Positions 44,887 through 53,594 of a DNA stretch of 53,594 nucleotides are shown piece after piece (the stretch's first letter is position 1; each line of letters starts with the position of its first letter). Below the pieces are notes generated by a model that was given only the letters and a program-made list of their open reading frames with translations, had not been told where the DNA came from and searched no databases. A program made the translations under genes and the position numbers. The stretch comes from BJGO01 sp964640655 (GTDB taxonomy: Bacteria; Bacteroidota; Bacteroidia; Chitinophagales; UBA10324), in assembly GCA_964640655.1 (NCBI GenBank), contig CAZXFT010000021.1, positions 1 through 53,594 on the forward strand, in the 5' to 3' direction.

Positions 44887-45897
44887 CTAATGCCTATTAC
44901 TTAAGATGTTTAGAATCTCATTTCCGCTTGGAATATTTTTTTCAAAGCAGCTTAGATTGTAAATAGTTGTTTCTGAAATATTTTTCAAAGCAGTATCTGT
45001 AAGAAAGGCTTGATGACTGGTAATTAAAACATTTTTGAAAGTCATCAATCTTGCAATTACATCATCTTGTATGATATCGTCAGAACGATCTTCAAAGAAT
45101 AATCCTTCTTCTTCTTCGTACACATCAAGACCAACAAAACCTATCTTACCTTGCTTCAGGGCCTTTATTACAGCAAGAGTCTTGACCAAAGCTCCTCTTC
45201 CGGTATTAATCAGCATGACACCTTCTTTCATATGTGCTATACTTTCTTCATTGATAATATATCGGGTTTCTTTGTTTAATGGACAATGCAGCGTGATGAT
45301 GTCTGATTCGCGAAATAGTGTTTTAAGATCGCTATACTCAACATGGTAGGATTGAACAAGACGCTCATCTTTGACAATATCATAAGCTAGTATACGACAC
45401 CCGAATCCGTGAAGGATTTTTGCGGCCACACTGCCTATCTTTCCTGTGCCGATGATACCTACAGTTTTGCCATTCATATCGAACCCCGTTAAACCATCCA
45501 GTGAGAAATTTTGCTCAGAAATTCTGCTGTGTGCACGTATTAACTTCCGGTTAAGGGCTAACATCAAGGCTATGCTATGTTCAGCTATGGCATACGGTGA
45601 ATATTCAGGTACGCGGGCAACTTTTATCTGAAGTTCACTGGCTCTTTCCAGGTCAACGTGGTTGAAACCGGCAGAGCGAAGTGCTATATACTTGATACCT
45701 AAGCTACTTAACTTTTCTAGGTTGGATGCTCCGGCATTATCTGATGAAAATAGACATACTGCATCACTGCCCGATGCAATAGTTACTGTTTCTGATGTAA
45801 GCCTGTTTTCTATCAGGAGAAGTTCGTGCTGATTGTTATTGGCTGATAAGAGATAATCTTTTTCAAAACGATGTGCACTATAAACGGTTACTTTCAT
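44887..45897 (-). CDS. D-lactate dehydrogenase-type 2-hydroxyacid dehydrogenase
   Basis: This 336-residue NAD-dependent enzyme has the Rossmann loop VGIIGTGKIGS (GxGxxG at 150-155), YSPYAIAEHSIALMLALNRK (99-118, typical of fermentative LdhA), LINTGRGALV with the catalytic Arg region, and SHQAFLT with the catalytic His. It should reduce pyruvate to D-lactate using NADH. It overlaps the ppsA stop by 4 nt (45894-45897), so the two are co-translated. A related hydroxyacid specificity cannot be ruled out, but length and motifs fit LdhA best. Confidence 0.9.
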   Translation of the reverse strand: MKVTVYSAHRFEKDYLLSANNNQHELLLIENRLTSETVTIASGSDAVCLFSSDNAGASNLEKLSSLGIKYIALRSAGFNHVDLERASELQIKVARVPEYSPYAIAEHSIALMLALNRKLIRAHSRISEQNFSLDGLTGFDMNGKTVGIIGTGKIGSVAAKILHGFGCRILAYDIVKDERLVQSYHVEYSDLKTLFRESDIITLHCPLNKETRYIINEESIAHMKEGVMLINTGRGALVKTLAVIKALKQGKIGFVGLDVYEEEEGLFFEDRSDDIIQDDVIARLMTFKNVLITSHQAFLTDTALKNISETTIYNLSCFEKNIPSGNEILNILSNRH

Positions 45898-48374
45898 TTA
45901 TTAATATTTGTAATAGAGATGAGTGATTTTTCAGCAGCAATAATATTCTCGAGCCCTTTCAGCAGTGCATCGGGATTAAAGGAGATACTGTCTATTCCTT
46001 GCTCTACTAGAAAACGAGCAAACTCAGGGTAGTCGCTTGGAGCCTGTCCGCATAAACCAATTTTAACATTATGTTTTTTGGCAGAGGCTATTACGCTGCC
46101 GATCAGTTTTTTAACAGCGGCATTTTGTTCGCTGAATAAATCACTGATAATGGAGTTGTCGCGGTCTATGCCTAGTGTAAGCTGGGTTAAATCGTTTGAA
46201 CCTATTGAGAAGCCGTCAAATATTTCAGCAAACTCATCGGCAAGTATAACATTCGACGGAATTTCTATCATCACATATACTTCTAAACCATTTTCACCTT
46301 GTTTGAGTCCAAGACTATTCATCAGCTCTATAACCTTCCGTCCTTCATCAACTGTTCTGCAGAATGGAATCATCAGTTTCACATTAGTTAACCCCATCTC
46401 GTCACGTACTTTCTTCATGGCTGCACATTCTAGTGCAAATCCTTCACGATAACGATCACTATAGTATCTCGATGCACCACGGAAACCAAGCATCGGATTT
46501 TCTTCTTCCGGTTCAAATAATTTGCCCCCAATCAGATTGGCGTATTCATTGGTTTTAAAATCACTCATTCGAACAATCACATCCTTGGGATAGAAAGATG
46601 CAGCCACAAACCCCACAGCCTGAGACAGTTTATCTATGAAATAATCTTTCTTATCGGAATAATGACGGGTAAGTTTTTTAATTTGTTGCTTGCTTGCTTC
46701 ATCAGTCAATTCATCGAATTTCAATAAGGCCATCGGATGTACTTGGATTGAATTATTGATGGCAAATTCCATGCGCAATAAACCTACACCGTCATTTGGA
46801 TAGCTGATTAAAGACAGGGACTTGTCCGTGTCAGCCAGAATTAACATAGGCTTGGTTCGTGTAGCAGTTTGTTGGTCTAATGTTAAATCTATAACATCAT
46901 ATTCCAACTGACCGTCATACACTTTACCTTCATCACCATCTGAACACACCACCGTAATATATTGCCCATCCTGTATTTGTTCGGTCGCGTTCTGAGTCCC
47001 AACTATTGCTATAACCCCTAGTTCACGTGCAACAATTGCAGCATGGCTTGTTCTACCTCCTCTGTTTGTAACTATTGCTGACGATTTCTTTAATATGGTA
47101 TTCCAATCCGGATTTGTAATGTCGGTAATAAGTATTTCACCGGCATTTAACTGATGAGCATGTGCGGATGATTCTAGGATACGAGCCACACCACTGATAA
47201 TTTTGTTGCCTACAGCTTTGCCTTTGGTCAATAATTTGCTTTGTTGTTTCAGTTTGTATTCTGATAACACAATGCTTTTGGTTTTACCATGTATGGTTTC
47301 AGGTCTTGCCTGTACAATGAAAAGTTGATTATTGATGCCGTCCTTTGCCCACTCTATATCCATAGGCATCTGATAATGTTGTTCAATCTTCAGACACCAA
47401 CCCGCTAACTGATTCAGCTCTTTTTCACTTAATACGAATTTCTCACGCTCTTCATTGCTTGTTTCAATATTCTCAGTGAATTTACCTTTATGGTTCGCAT
47501 ATACCATTTTAATCTCCTTGCTGCCAAGCTTGGAGGTAACCAACGATTTTTTGTTTTTTGTAATTGATGGCTTAAAAAAATAAAACTCATCGGGGTTAAC
47601 TGCACCTTGTACAATGTTCTCACCTAATCCCCAACAACCTGTTATGTATATGAGGTTTTCAAACCCGGTCTCCGGCTCAATGGTAAACGCCACGCCGGAG
47701 CATGCCTGATCTGATCTTACCATCTGTTGTACACCTATGGAAAGAGCTACCTGCATATGATTAAAACCATTATTTATTCTGTATTTGATAGCACGATCAT
47801 TAAACAATGATGCGAAGCATTTTTTACACGTATCTATAACTTCATTCTTGCCGCTGATGTTTAAAAAAGAATCATGTTGACCGGCAAAACTGGCGTGAGG
47901 TAAATCTTCGGCTGTTGCGCTGCTTCTGATGGCAACACCTGCATCATCTTTGGTCACCGAACACAATTCTTGGTAAGCACGGATAATCTCTGAAGCTGCA
48001 TTGTCAGGAAACTTTGCAGTCAAAATAAGTTGTCTTGCTTTTTCACCATTCACTTTTAATTTGTTGATGTCCTTATCAATTTCCCACATCAATTTTGAAA
48101 GCCCTGTTCTCAGATTATTGGAATCAATATAATGCCAATATGTTTCTGATGTTGAGGCAAAGCCATATGGAATCTGAATACCCAGAGGATTTAATTTGCA
48201 GTACATCTCCCCAAGCGAAGCATTCTTACCTCCCGTAGTAACAACATCTTGAATGCTTATTTCGTCAAAGAACTTGATGAATTGATATGGTTGTCGCTTT
48301 CCAGAGAGCATCTGGTTATGGTTTGATACCCAAAACAACTTATTGTCTGATATGAATTGTCTGATAAAAGTCAT
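45894..48374 (-). CDS. ppsA: Phosphoenolpyruvate synthase
   Basis: This 826-residue enzyme converts pyruvate, ATP and water to phosphoenolpyruvate, AMP and phosphate in gluconeogenesis. The N-terminal ATP-grasp part begins GGKNASLGEMY (49-59) with IRSSATAEDLPHASFAGQHDS. The central phosphohistidine loop is NRGGRTSHAAIVARELG with His444. The C-terminal PEP/pyruvate barrel ends with IGLCGQAPSDYPEFA (Cys775). All domains are complete. The ATG at 48374 is used; ATG 48311 (MLSGKRQPYQF) would remove a 21-residue extension not usual in the family. Its partner ldhA-like gene overlaps downstream. Confidence 0.94.
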   Translation of the reverse strand: MTFIRQFISDNKLFWVSNHNQMLSGKRQPYQFIKFFDEISIQDVVTTGGKNASLGEMYCKLNPLGIQIPYGFASTSETYWHYIDSNNLRTGLSKLMWEIDKDINKLKVNGEKARQLILTAKFPDNAASEIIRAYQELCSVTKDDAGVAIRSSATAEDLPHASFAGQHDSFLNISGKNEVIDTCKKCFASLFNDRAIKYRINNGFNHMQVALSIGVQQMVRSDQACSGVAFTIEPETGFENLIYITGCWGLGENIVQGAVNPDEFYFFKPSITKNKKSLVTSKLGSKEIKMVYANHKGKFTENIETSNEEREKFVLSEKELNQLAGWCLKIEQHYQMPMDIEWAKDGINNQLFIVQARPETIHGKTKSIVLSEYKLKQQSKLLTKGKAVGNKIISGVARILESSAHAHQLNAGEILITDITNPDWNTILKKSSAIVTNRGGRTSHAAIVARELGVIAIVGTQNATEQIQDGQYITVVCSDGDEGKVYDGQLEYDVIDLTLDQQTATRTKPMLILADTDKSLSLISYPNDGVGLLRMEFAINNSIQVHPMALLKFDELTDEASKQQIKKLTRHYSDKKDYFIDKLSQAVGFVAASFYPKDVIVRMSDFKTNEYANLIGGKLFEPEEENPMLGFRGASRYYSDRYREGFALECAAMKKVRDEMGLTNVKLMIPFCRTVDEGRKVIELMNSLGLKQGENGLEVYVMIEIPSNVILADEFAEIFDGFSIGSNDLTQLTLGIDRDNSIISDLFSEQNAAVKKLIGSVIASAKKHNVKIGLCGQAPSDYPEFARFLVEQGIDSISFNPDALLKGLENIIAAEKSLISITNINK

Positions 48375-48815
48375 TTATGGGTATTGCATTTGAAATATGT
48401 GTTTACAATAATGGTTTGTAAACGATCATTTCCTTGCAGTTCTTAAAATAGTTGCCTATACACCTCATCAATATTGATGAATCAGATAAGCACTTTATAT
48501 AAAATCAAGATTGTTGACGATTACCTGCATTTTATTGACAAACTGGTTTGCTTAGACATTTTAAGAGACTTGATGTTAATATCTGATATCATTCATAAAA
48601 ACACACGGATAAACAGGTTGCATTACTTTCAGATTAAATAATAATCGTACATACTATTATAAGAAAAACCATCAACTCAACAGGTCTGTCAATAACCGGT
48701 TACTACTCTGGATCAATGACTTTCTGATTTGCTTTACTGTGATACAGCAAGTAGAAATATATAGTTGTTTAATTATTAAAAAAAATATAATTTGGCACAA
48801 CCTAAACCCTAACCT
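48375..48815. other. Divergent regulatory region, 441 bp
   Basis: This separates ppsA (-) and the cytochrome gene (+). It contains an inverted repeat GTTTACA (48401-48407) / TGTAAAC (48417-48423), 27 nt before the ppsA start, a possible operator. The palindrome ATCAATATTGAT lies at about 48469-48480. On the plus side TTG (48765-48767), an 18-nt spacer and TATAATTTG (48786-48794) form a near-consensus promoter. No ORF or RNA gene was recognised. Confidence 0.5.
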
Positions 48816-49799
48816 ATGAAAAAAATTCTAAAAATTACTGGCATTGTATTGCTTATTGTAGTCATTAGTTTATTCGCCTTTGTTCAGTTAACGTGGAATA
48901 AAACGTATGATACCCCTTTAACGGAATTCTCTGCATCATCAGATTCATCAATAATTGCACGTGGCAAATATCTGGCATTTGGTCCGGCACATTGTGCCAC
49001 CTGTCATGTGCCTATGGATAAAATCATTGAAGTGGAAGGTGGAATGGAAATACCTCTAAGTGGAGGTTGGGAATTAACCATCCCACCGGGTGCGTTTCGT
49101 GCTCCCAATCTCACCCCCGATCCTGAAACAGGCATCGGTAATATGTCCGATGCTCAAATAGCACGTGCACTCCGTTATAATGTCAAACGCGATAATACAT
49201 GTCTCTTCCCTTTTATGCCCTTCAATGGACTTTCTGACGATGACATTGTCGCGGTAATCTCATTCCTCCGTTCACAACCTGCGGTTAAGCACGATGTGCC
49301 TGAAACAGAACTAACCTTTATGGGTAAAGCACTTGCTTCTTTTGGCTTAATTAAACCCGAATTTCCTGCACAAACACCACCTAAAAGTATGGTCAAAGAA
49401 CCAACTGCTGAGTATGGTAAATATTTAGCATACAATGTAGCCAATTGCTATGGTTGCCACACTAATCGCGATTTAACAACAGGGGCATTTATTGGTGAAC
49501 CATTTGCAGGTGGTATGTATTTCGAGCCGGATGCATTCTCTGAAGGCTACAGCTACACTACACCTAACCTCACCCCCGATGCTGAAACAGGTATTATGGC
49601 ACAATGGTCCGAAGATGCCTTTGTAACACGCTTCAAGCGAGGCAGAGTACACAATGGCAGCCCCATGCCTTGGGGTGCTTTTTCACGAATTGACACCACC
49701 GACCTGCGTGCTTTATATCAGTTTTTTCATTCAATTAAGCCGGTTAAAAACACCATCAGCCAGGTGGTTTACGAACCGGGTGAGAAACCCGGTAACTAG
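48816..49799 (+). CDS. Membrane-anchored diheme cytochrome c
   Basis: This 327-residue protein starts at ATG 48816 with an N-terminal anchor (ILKITGIVLLIVVISLFAFVQ). Two c-type heme sites are present: CATCH (60-64) and CYGCH (211-215). Each is followed by an APNLTPDPETGI / TPNLTPDAETGI segment and a distal MP motif (FPFMPF and SPMPW), so the protein is an internal duplication of one cytochrome domain. It faces the periplasm and passes electrons; the partner is unknown. No dehydrogenase or oxidase gene is adjacent. Confidence 0.9.
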   Translation: MKKILKITGIVLLIVVISLFAFVQLTWNKTYDTPLTEFSASSDSSIIARGKYLAFGPAHCATCHVPMDKIIEVEGGMEIPLSGGWELTIPPGAFRAPNLTPDPETGIGNMSDAQIARALRYNVKRDNTCLFPFMPFNGLSDDDIVAVISFLRSQPAVKHDVPETELTFMGKALASFGLIKPEFPAQTPPKSMVKEPTAEYGKYLAYNVANCYGCHTNRDLTTGAFIGEPFAGGMYFEPDAFSEGYSYTTPNLTPDAETGIMAQWSEDAFVTRFKRGRVHNGSPMPWGAFSRIDTTDLRALYQFFHSIKPVKNTISQVVYEPGEKPGN

Positions 49800-49857
49800 A
49801 TATCTGCGATTCCTCAGGTCTTGATATTTATTTATTTTTCCAATCTAAATATTAGTT

Positions 49858-50739
49858 GTGGCAATCATCAAAACACCGGATCAGAGAGTAAGAGTATTTA
49901 TTAGCTCCACCATCAATGAACTTGCCGACGAACGTAAAGCCGTTCGCGATGCAGTTGAGAATCTACGCTTAATACCTGTGTTTTTTGAAGCAGGGGCAAG
50001 GCCACATCCTCCACGCGACCTGTATTCTGCCTATCTCGAACAAAGTCATATCTTCCTCGGTATCTATTGGAACAACTATGGATGGATCGCTCCCGGAGCC
50101 GATATCTCCGGTCTCGAGGATGAATATCGTTTATGCGGCAATCGTAAGCCCAAACTCATTTATGTGAAGCGTAGCAACGAACGTCAGCCTCGCCTCAACG
50201 ACTTACTCTCAGATATTGAAAAGAGCGATACCGCTTGTTATCAGTTCTTCAACGATGCTGCAGAACTTAAAAAACTTGTAGAGAACGACCTCTCTGTCTT
50301 AATGTCCGAGATTTTTGATAATGCGCTGTCCGGTAACGCCACCGATGCTGCTCAACAGTTGGCAAGCATGCCTGAAAAAAACAACTTCACCGATCTGCCT
50401 ATTATTAGGTCTGAAATGCTCGGTCGCGACCAGGACCTGGAACGACTGTGTCAACTGCTCACCCAACCGGGTATCGGATTGGTTACATTATTGGGTGCCG
50501 GTGGCACAGGTAAAACAACCTTATCGGTACATCTCGGCCATCGGCTGAAAGATCACTTTAAGCACGGCGCCTTATTTGTTCCTTTAGCCCCCATCACTGA
50601 CCATCGCTTAGTCGCAAATACGCTCGCCGAAGCTTTAGGTGTTCAGGATAGTGGTAAGCAACCTATTGCCGACACCGTTATTGATTATCTGTCCGATAAA
50701 GAATTACTGATCATTCTCGACAACTTTGAACAGGTTGCC
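49858..50739 (+). CDS. DUF4062 / NB-ARC STAND protein, N-terminal part (cut by assembly gap)
   Basis: This is 294 residues from GTG 49858 up to the gap. The first 150 residues are a DUF4062 domain: VRVFISSTINELADERKAVR, then the FFEAGARPHPPRD and IFLGIYWNNYGW segments. Such domains sit as the N-terminal effector or signalling module of STAND NTPases. From about 185 follows an NB-ARC/AAA NTPase: LGRDQDLERLCQLL, Walker A GAGGTGKTT (213-221) and Walker B LLIILDNFEQV (283-292), where the sequence stops at the N run. It continues as the second part at 50840. The protein is likely a ligand-sensing switch, possibly anti-phage like Avs proteins; this is inferred from architecture. Confidence 0.85.
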
Positions 50740-50839
50740 NNNNNNNNNNNNNNNNNNNNNNNNNNNNNNNNNNNNNNNNNNNNNNNNNNNNNNNNNNNNN
50801 NNNNNNNNNNNNNNNNNNNNNNNNNNNNNNNNNNNNNNN
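50740..50839. other. Assembly gap of exactly 100 N inside the STAND gene
   Basis: A run of 100 N is a common placeholder for a gap of unknown size. The codon before it ends at 50739 and the codon after it begins at 50840, so the true gap should be a multiple of three, which 100 is not. Related NB-ARC proteins have roughly 100 residues between LDNFEQV and the FFQPAALL segment, which implies about 300 nt are missing. Confidence 0.95.
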
Positions 50840-52390
50840 CGCTTCTTTCAACCTGCGGCACTTATGTCGCGTATTGAAAAAACGCTTGACCTTGTTTCAA
50901 AAGGTCATAAGGATTTGCCGGAAAGACAACAAACGCTTCGTGGTGCCATTGAGTGGAGCTACAACCTCCTGAGCCCAGAAACACAAAAAGCCTTTCGGCA
51001 GTTGGGAGTCTTTCGCAGAAGTTGGACTATGCAGGGTGCCGATGCTGTGCTCAATAGTGCCGACAATCCTATTGATATTGAGGAAATGACCGAACGCTTG
51101 CTCGATGTAAGTCTCATTAAACCGGTTACTATCTCTCACAGCTCCGAACCCCGTTTCGATATGCTGCAAACCGTTCACGAGTATGCACGCGAAATGCTCG
51201 ACAATAGCTTCGAAGCTCAGCAAACCAAAGAGTGCTATGCAGCATACTTCCTCACAGAATTGAAAGAAAGCGAAGGTAAACTCTGGGGTAGAACAGGAGA
51301 GGCTTGGCTCGACAGAATCGAGTACGAATATCAAAACATACGTGCTGCTTTTTATAAATATATCGGTTGGCAGCAATGGCAACAGGCTTGGGAATTCATT
51401 CCGCTACTGGCTCCTTACTGGACCATCAGAGGTGGTTTCTCCGAATCATCGCAAATGATATACGATGCACGCATCACCGATCGCTCCCTGTGGGCTGATG
51501 CATCTATACAAACTGCTGTCAAAGCTAAGACACTCACTTGGGCTGGTTATAGCACACTGTTCCTCTTCGACTTTGATAATGGCTTTTCCATGCTCAGCAA
51601 AGCTGAGGAATTGGCTGAGTCTATCGGCGATCACCATACATTAGGATATGCCTTGGCCTTCCATGGTTGTTATGGTTCATACTTACAACTCCCCGATTCC
51701 GAGCATAAAGTTTTACGTTGCAAGGAATTAATCGATAAATTCAAGGACCCTGTGCTTCATGTCATGTGGCTATTATGGTCCTCAGAATATTTCAGGCAGA
51801 AAGGGCAAATGGATACGGTCTTAAACAATTTTGAGCTGGCTCGTCGGCTGGCTCTTGACGATGGTAACACATACATTCTGGGTGCCGTTCATATTGTAAA
51901 ATTTACATTTGCTTTACTAAACCCTGAAGTAAACTGGCAATCCATGCTCGAACAGGCACACGAAATGTACGCTTTGTTTTCAGCTAAAGGGTTCAAGGGT
52001 TTGAAAGCTGCTGCCTTTCATGTAATGGCACACAGTCATATGCGATTTGGTAATTTACCGGAAGCAAAAAATGCACTTATCAAAGGTCTCGAATATTCTC
52101 GCGCTGCCGGCGAAAAAGAAAGCGAAGTTTATTCTTGTATGGAAGCCGCGGCTTATCTGGCATTAAATAATCAGTGGCCCGATGCATTCACCACCTTTGG
52201 TGCACTCGATGGTTTTATTGAAGTATCTAACTTCCCCCTGATTGGTGGCGCAGAAGTGGAGTATAACTTAGCTAAAAATAAACTACTCGCTCACTGGAAC
52301 AATCCTGACTTACAACATGCCTACGCACGTGGTAAACGATTGAGCATAAGCGAAGGAGTAATGTATGCCTTAAAAGCAATAACGGCATAA
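50840..52390 (+). CDS. DUF4062 / NB-ARC STAND protein, C-terminal part
   Basis: This 516-residue continuation starts at the gap: RFFQPAALMSRIEKTLDLVS, then LPERQQTLRGAIEWSYNLL, the end of the NB-ARC helical domain typical of AfsR- and LuxR-like STAND proteins, followed by a winged-helix part (FRQLGVFRRSWTMQGADAVL). The C-terminal 400 residues are helical and TPR-like (AAFHVMAHSHMRFGNLPEAKNALIKGLEYS), the usual sensor arm. No C-terminal DNA-binding domain is present, so it is not a classical MalT/LuxR regulator. It is one gene with the part at 49858-50739. No partner effector gene is adjacent. Confidence 0.83.
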   Translation, partial: RFFQPAALMSRIEKTLDLVSKGHKDLPERQQTLRGAIEWSYNLLSPETQKAFRQLGVFRRSWTMQGADAVLNSADNPIDIEEMTERLLDVSLIKPVTISHSSEPRFDMLQTVHEYAREMLDNSFEAQQTKECYAAYFLTELKESEGKLWGRTGEAWLDRIEYEYQNIRAAFYKYIGWQQWQQAWEFIPLLAPYWTIRGGFSESSQMIYDARITDRSLWADASIQTAVKAKTLTWAGYSTLFLFDFDNGFSMLSKAEELAESIGDHHTLGYALAFHGCYGSYLQLPDSEHKVLRCKELIDKFKDPVLHVMWLLWSSEYFRQKGQMDTVLNNFELARRLALDDGNTYILGAVHIVKFTFALLNPEVNWQSMLEQAHEMYALFSAKGFKGLKAAAFHVMAHSHMRFGNLPEAKNALIKGLEYSRAAGEKESEVYSCMEAAAYLALNNQWPDAFTTFGALDGFIEVSNFPLIGGAEVEYNLAKNKLLAHWNNPDLQHAYARGKRLSISEGVMYALKAITA

Positions 52391-52483
52391 TATCTTTATG
52401 GACTGAGATGCTGCGCATTTCCGGCGAGTGCCTTAAACTTATAGTGTTTCCGGCGCAAACCATCATATTTTAATTTAATAAAA

Positions 52484-52506
52484 AGCGGGGGCTGAAAGCC
52501 CCCGCT
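52484..52506 (-). terminator. Terminator of the CarboxypepD-type gene
   Basis: AGCGGGGGCT (52484-52493) pairs with AGCCCCCGCT (52497-52506), a 10-bp GC-rich stem with a 3-nt loop. On the minus strand it is followed by TTTTTATTA. It serves the gene ending at 52578. Confidence 0.9.
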
Positions 52507-52536
52507 ACACACACACACACACACCACACACACACA
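52507..52536. repeat. (AC)9-(CA)6 dinucleotide tract
   Basis: Nine AC units (52507-52524) are followed, after a phase slip, by six CA units (52525-52536). The tract lies in the 3' untranslated region of the minus-strand gene, between its stop and its terminator, reading as (TG)n in the RNA. Confidence 0.9.
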
Positions 52537-52577
52537 ACATAAGCGTTCCTCACCCGCTTATACATTTTCCAAATACA

Positions 52578-53477
52578 TTATATCGCAGCAAGAACAAAGT
52601 TTACTTCAGTTATCTCTCCACGTGTAAACTCCACATGTGCTCTGGTCTCACCCACATAACCGTCAGCAACAGCGCGCACATCATATATACCCGGCATAAA
52701 CTCCTCTATCTGGTAAACACCATCCAAACCGCTCTGCGCTGTTCTGCCCAGGGTGGCAATCTCCACTGTTGCATTATATATCGGATCACCGTTACTGTCC
52801 GTTACCTTGCCGCGTAATGTCGTATGTCGTCTGCCGAAGTCTATAATCTCACGCGAATTAGTGTACTCGGCCACAAACACAGGCTCATCAACGCTAAAGG
52901 TTCCAACCAGCGGATCCATTTGCATTTTCAGTAAAGTGTCTCCCTGTCTGAAAAGCTGTGGCAATAAATCCGTTTGAGCCTTTCTGTCACCTATCGCTTG
53001 TCTCGGACGCTCCACATAGTCTTTGTAATCATCAATCGCTGCTTTCAGGTCACTCACTGTGGCAGGCAATATGCCATAGTCTGCTAACGATGCTATATGC
53101 AGGTTGGCAGCATCGTGTACCACATACATGGCTTGAGGTAATAATTCATCCGACAGCTTAATAAGCTCAGACTCTGTCACCGACATCTGCCTCACCACTG
53201 TTTGGTCCTCGTTAAATGCGGCCCAGGCTCGCACACCCGCTGCCACCACCAATGTCTTGATGATAGCGGCATTGCGCAGCTCGGCCTTGTCTTGCGTCAC
53301 ACCCGTTATAGGTGTACGCTGTTTCTGATCCGCGTCGCGAATCGCTAAAATAATGGCTTCAAAGGCAGCCTGAACTGCCGCCAAAGCCGGACGCGTAGCC
53401 ACTATCGCGGCGTGCGCGTTAAGCACCAGTACTACGGTCGCGTACATACTGAGCTTGTTTTCTAAAGCTTGTCTCAT
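52578..53477 (-). CDS. Protein with C-terminal CarboxypepD-regulatory-like domain
   Basis: This 299-residue protein starts at ATG 53477. There is no signal peptide. Residues about 1-200 are mostly alpha-helical and Ala-rich (NAHAAIVATRPALAAVQAAF, LVVAAGVRAWAAFNED). Residues about 220-299 are a CarboxypepD_reg/CnaB-like beta sandwich (TLRGKVTDSNGDPIYNATVEI, SGLDGVYQIEEFMPGIYDVR). I recall such proteins in Bacteroidota as often occurring near FN3-type proteins like the broken one at 735; the role is unknown. The gene is visibly G+C richer than its neighbours: I counted 32/60 at 53401-53460 and 33/60 at 53341-53400. Confidence 0.78.
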   Translation of the reverse strand: MRQALENKLSMYATVVLVLNAHAAIVATRPALAAVQAAFEAIILAIRDADQKQRTPITGVTQDKAELRNAAIIKTLVVAAGVRAWAAFNEDQTVVRQMSVTESELIKLSDELLPQAMYVVHDAANLHIASLADYGILPATVSDLKAAIDDYKDYVERPRQAIGDRKAQTDLLPQLFRQGDTLLKMQMDPLVGTFSVDEPVFVAEYTNSREIIDFGRRHTTLRGKVTDSNGDPIYNATVEIATLGRTAQSGLDGVYQIEEFMPGIYDVRAVADGYVGETRAHVEFTRGEITEVNFVLAAI

Positions 53478-53594
53478 AAGAAAAGTTTTAAAAGGTGAAA
53501 AAAATGATTAACAATATTCTTAACGCATAGCCCCGCACATTTTGTTACACCGTTTTGCAATCATGACATTTCCATGACTGTATTCTGACACTTC

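Noticed and set aside
50740..50839. True frameshift in the STAND gene
   Set aside because: The apparent frame change comes from the 100-N placeholder, not from sequence.

Overview
The window looks like a Bacteroidota chromosome fragment, probably from the Chitinophagales/Sphingobacteriia side of the phylum. The evidence is five proteins with type IX secretion (T9SS) C-terminal sorting domains, several promoter -7 boxes of the Bacteroidota form TAnnTTTG, lack of Shine-Dalgarno sequences before most starts, cargo built from PKD, delta-60, WG, HAF-like and SdrD-B modules, a Bacteroidota-style Tgt without zinc cysteines, and the alternative GlmU-like protein. TGA is a normal stop here (for example at 35587-35589), so the code is standard bacterial. 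No tRNA, rRNA, CRISPR array, transposase or integrase was seen. The record is a draft assembly: it begins inside a minisatellite and has a 100-N gap at 50740-50839.

Layout. 1-1.5 kb: a 42-bp minisatellite, an inverted repeat, and a fibronectin-III-type gene broken by an in-frame TGA. 1.6-16.5 kb: mostly exported proteins, namely a GloVer-like lipoprotein, a HAF-repeat T9SS protein with a possible cysteine-peptidase core, a WG-repeat protein, an LRR protein, a lipocalin-like lipoprotein, a delta-60 T9SS protein and an M1 metallopeptidase fused to an Omp85-like barrel. 16.6-25.1 kb: housekeeping, with polyprenyl synthase (+), then tgt-lptG-small lipoprotein (-), then glycosyltransferase, ECF sigma, rsmG, mazG and an S4 protein (+), and an SLC13 transporter (-). 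25.2-34.6 kb: three large T9SS proteins (-) around a cysteine-cluster gene; a (CT)27 tract sits exactly where the start codon of the largest one should be. 34.7-44.8 kb: ABC exporter plus LolA-like protein, pyrR-pyrB, a fatty acid desaturase, a small secreted protein, an APC permease, a YkuK-like protein, L31, a GlmU-like protein and a TerB-like protein. 44.9-48.4 kb: ldhA-like and ppsA in one operon (-). 48.8-53.5 kb: a diheme cytochrome c, a DUF4062/NB-ARC STAND protein split by the gap, and a CarboxypepD-regulatory-domain protein.

How genes work together. tgt-lptG-small lipoprotein is a tight operon. ABC ATPase, permease and LolA-like protein overlap by 1 and 4 nt and probably form one envelope unit. 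pyrR-pyrB are 5 nt apart, with a promoter so close to pyrR that no attenuator leader fits. ppsA and ldhA overlap by 4 nt and both act at pyruvate. Three convergent pairs have overlapping stop codons.

The strongest leads are the microsatellite at the start of the 1.3-kaa surface protein, the M1-Omp85 fusion, the 49-aa lipoprotein in the tgt-lptG operon, the STAND protein across the gap, and the predicted Cys-His-Asp core in the HAF protein. All calls come from reading the sequence; no database search was run.
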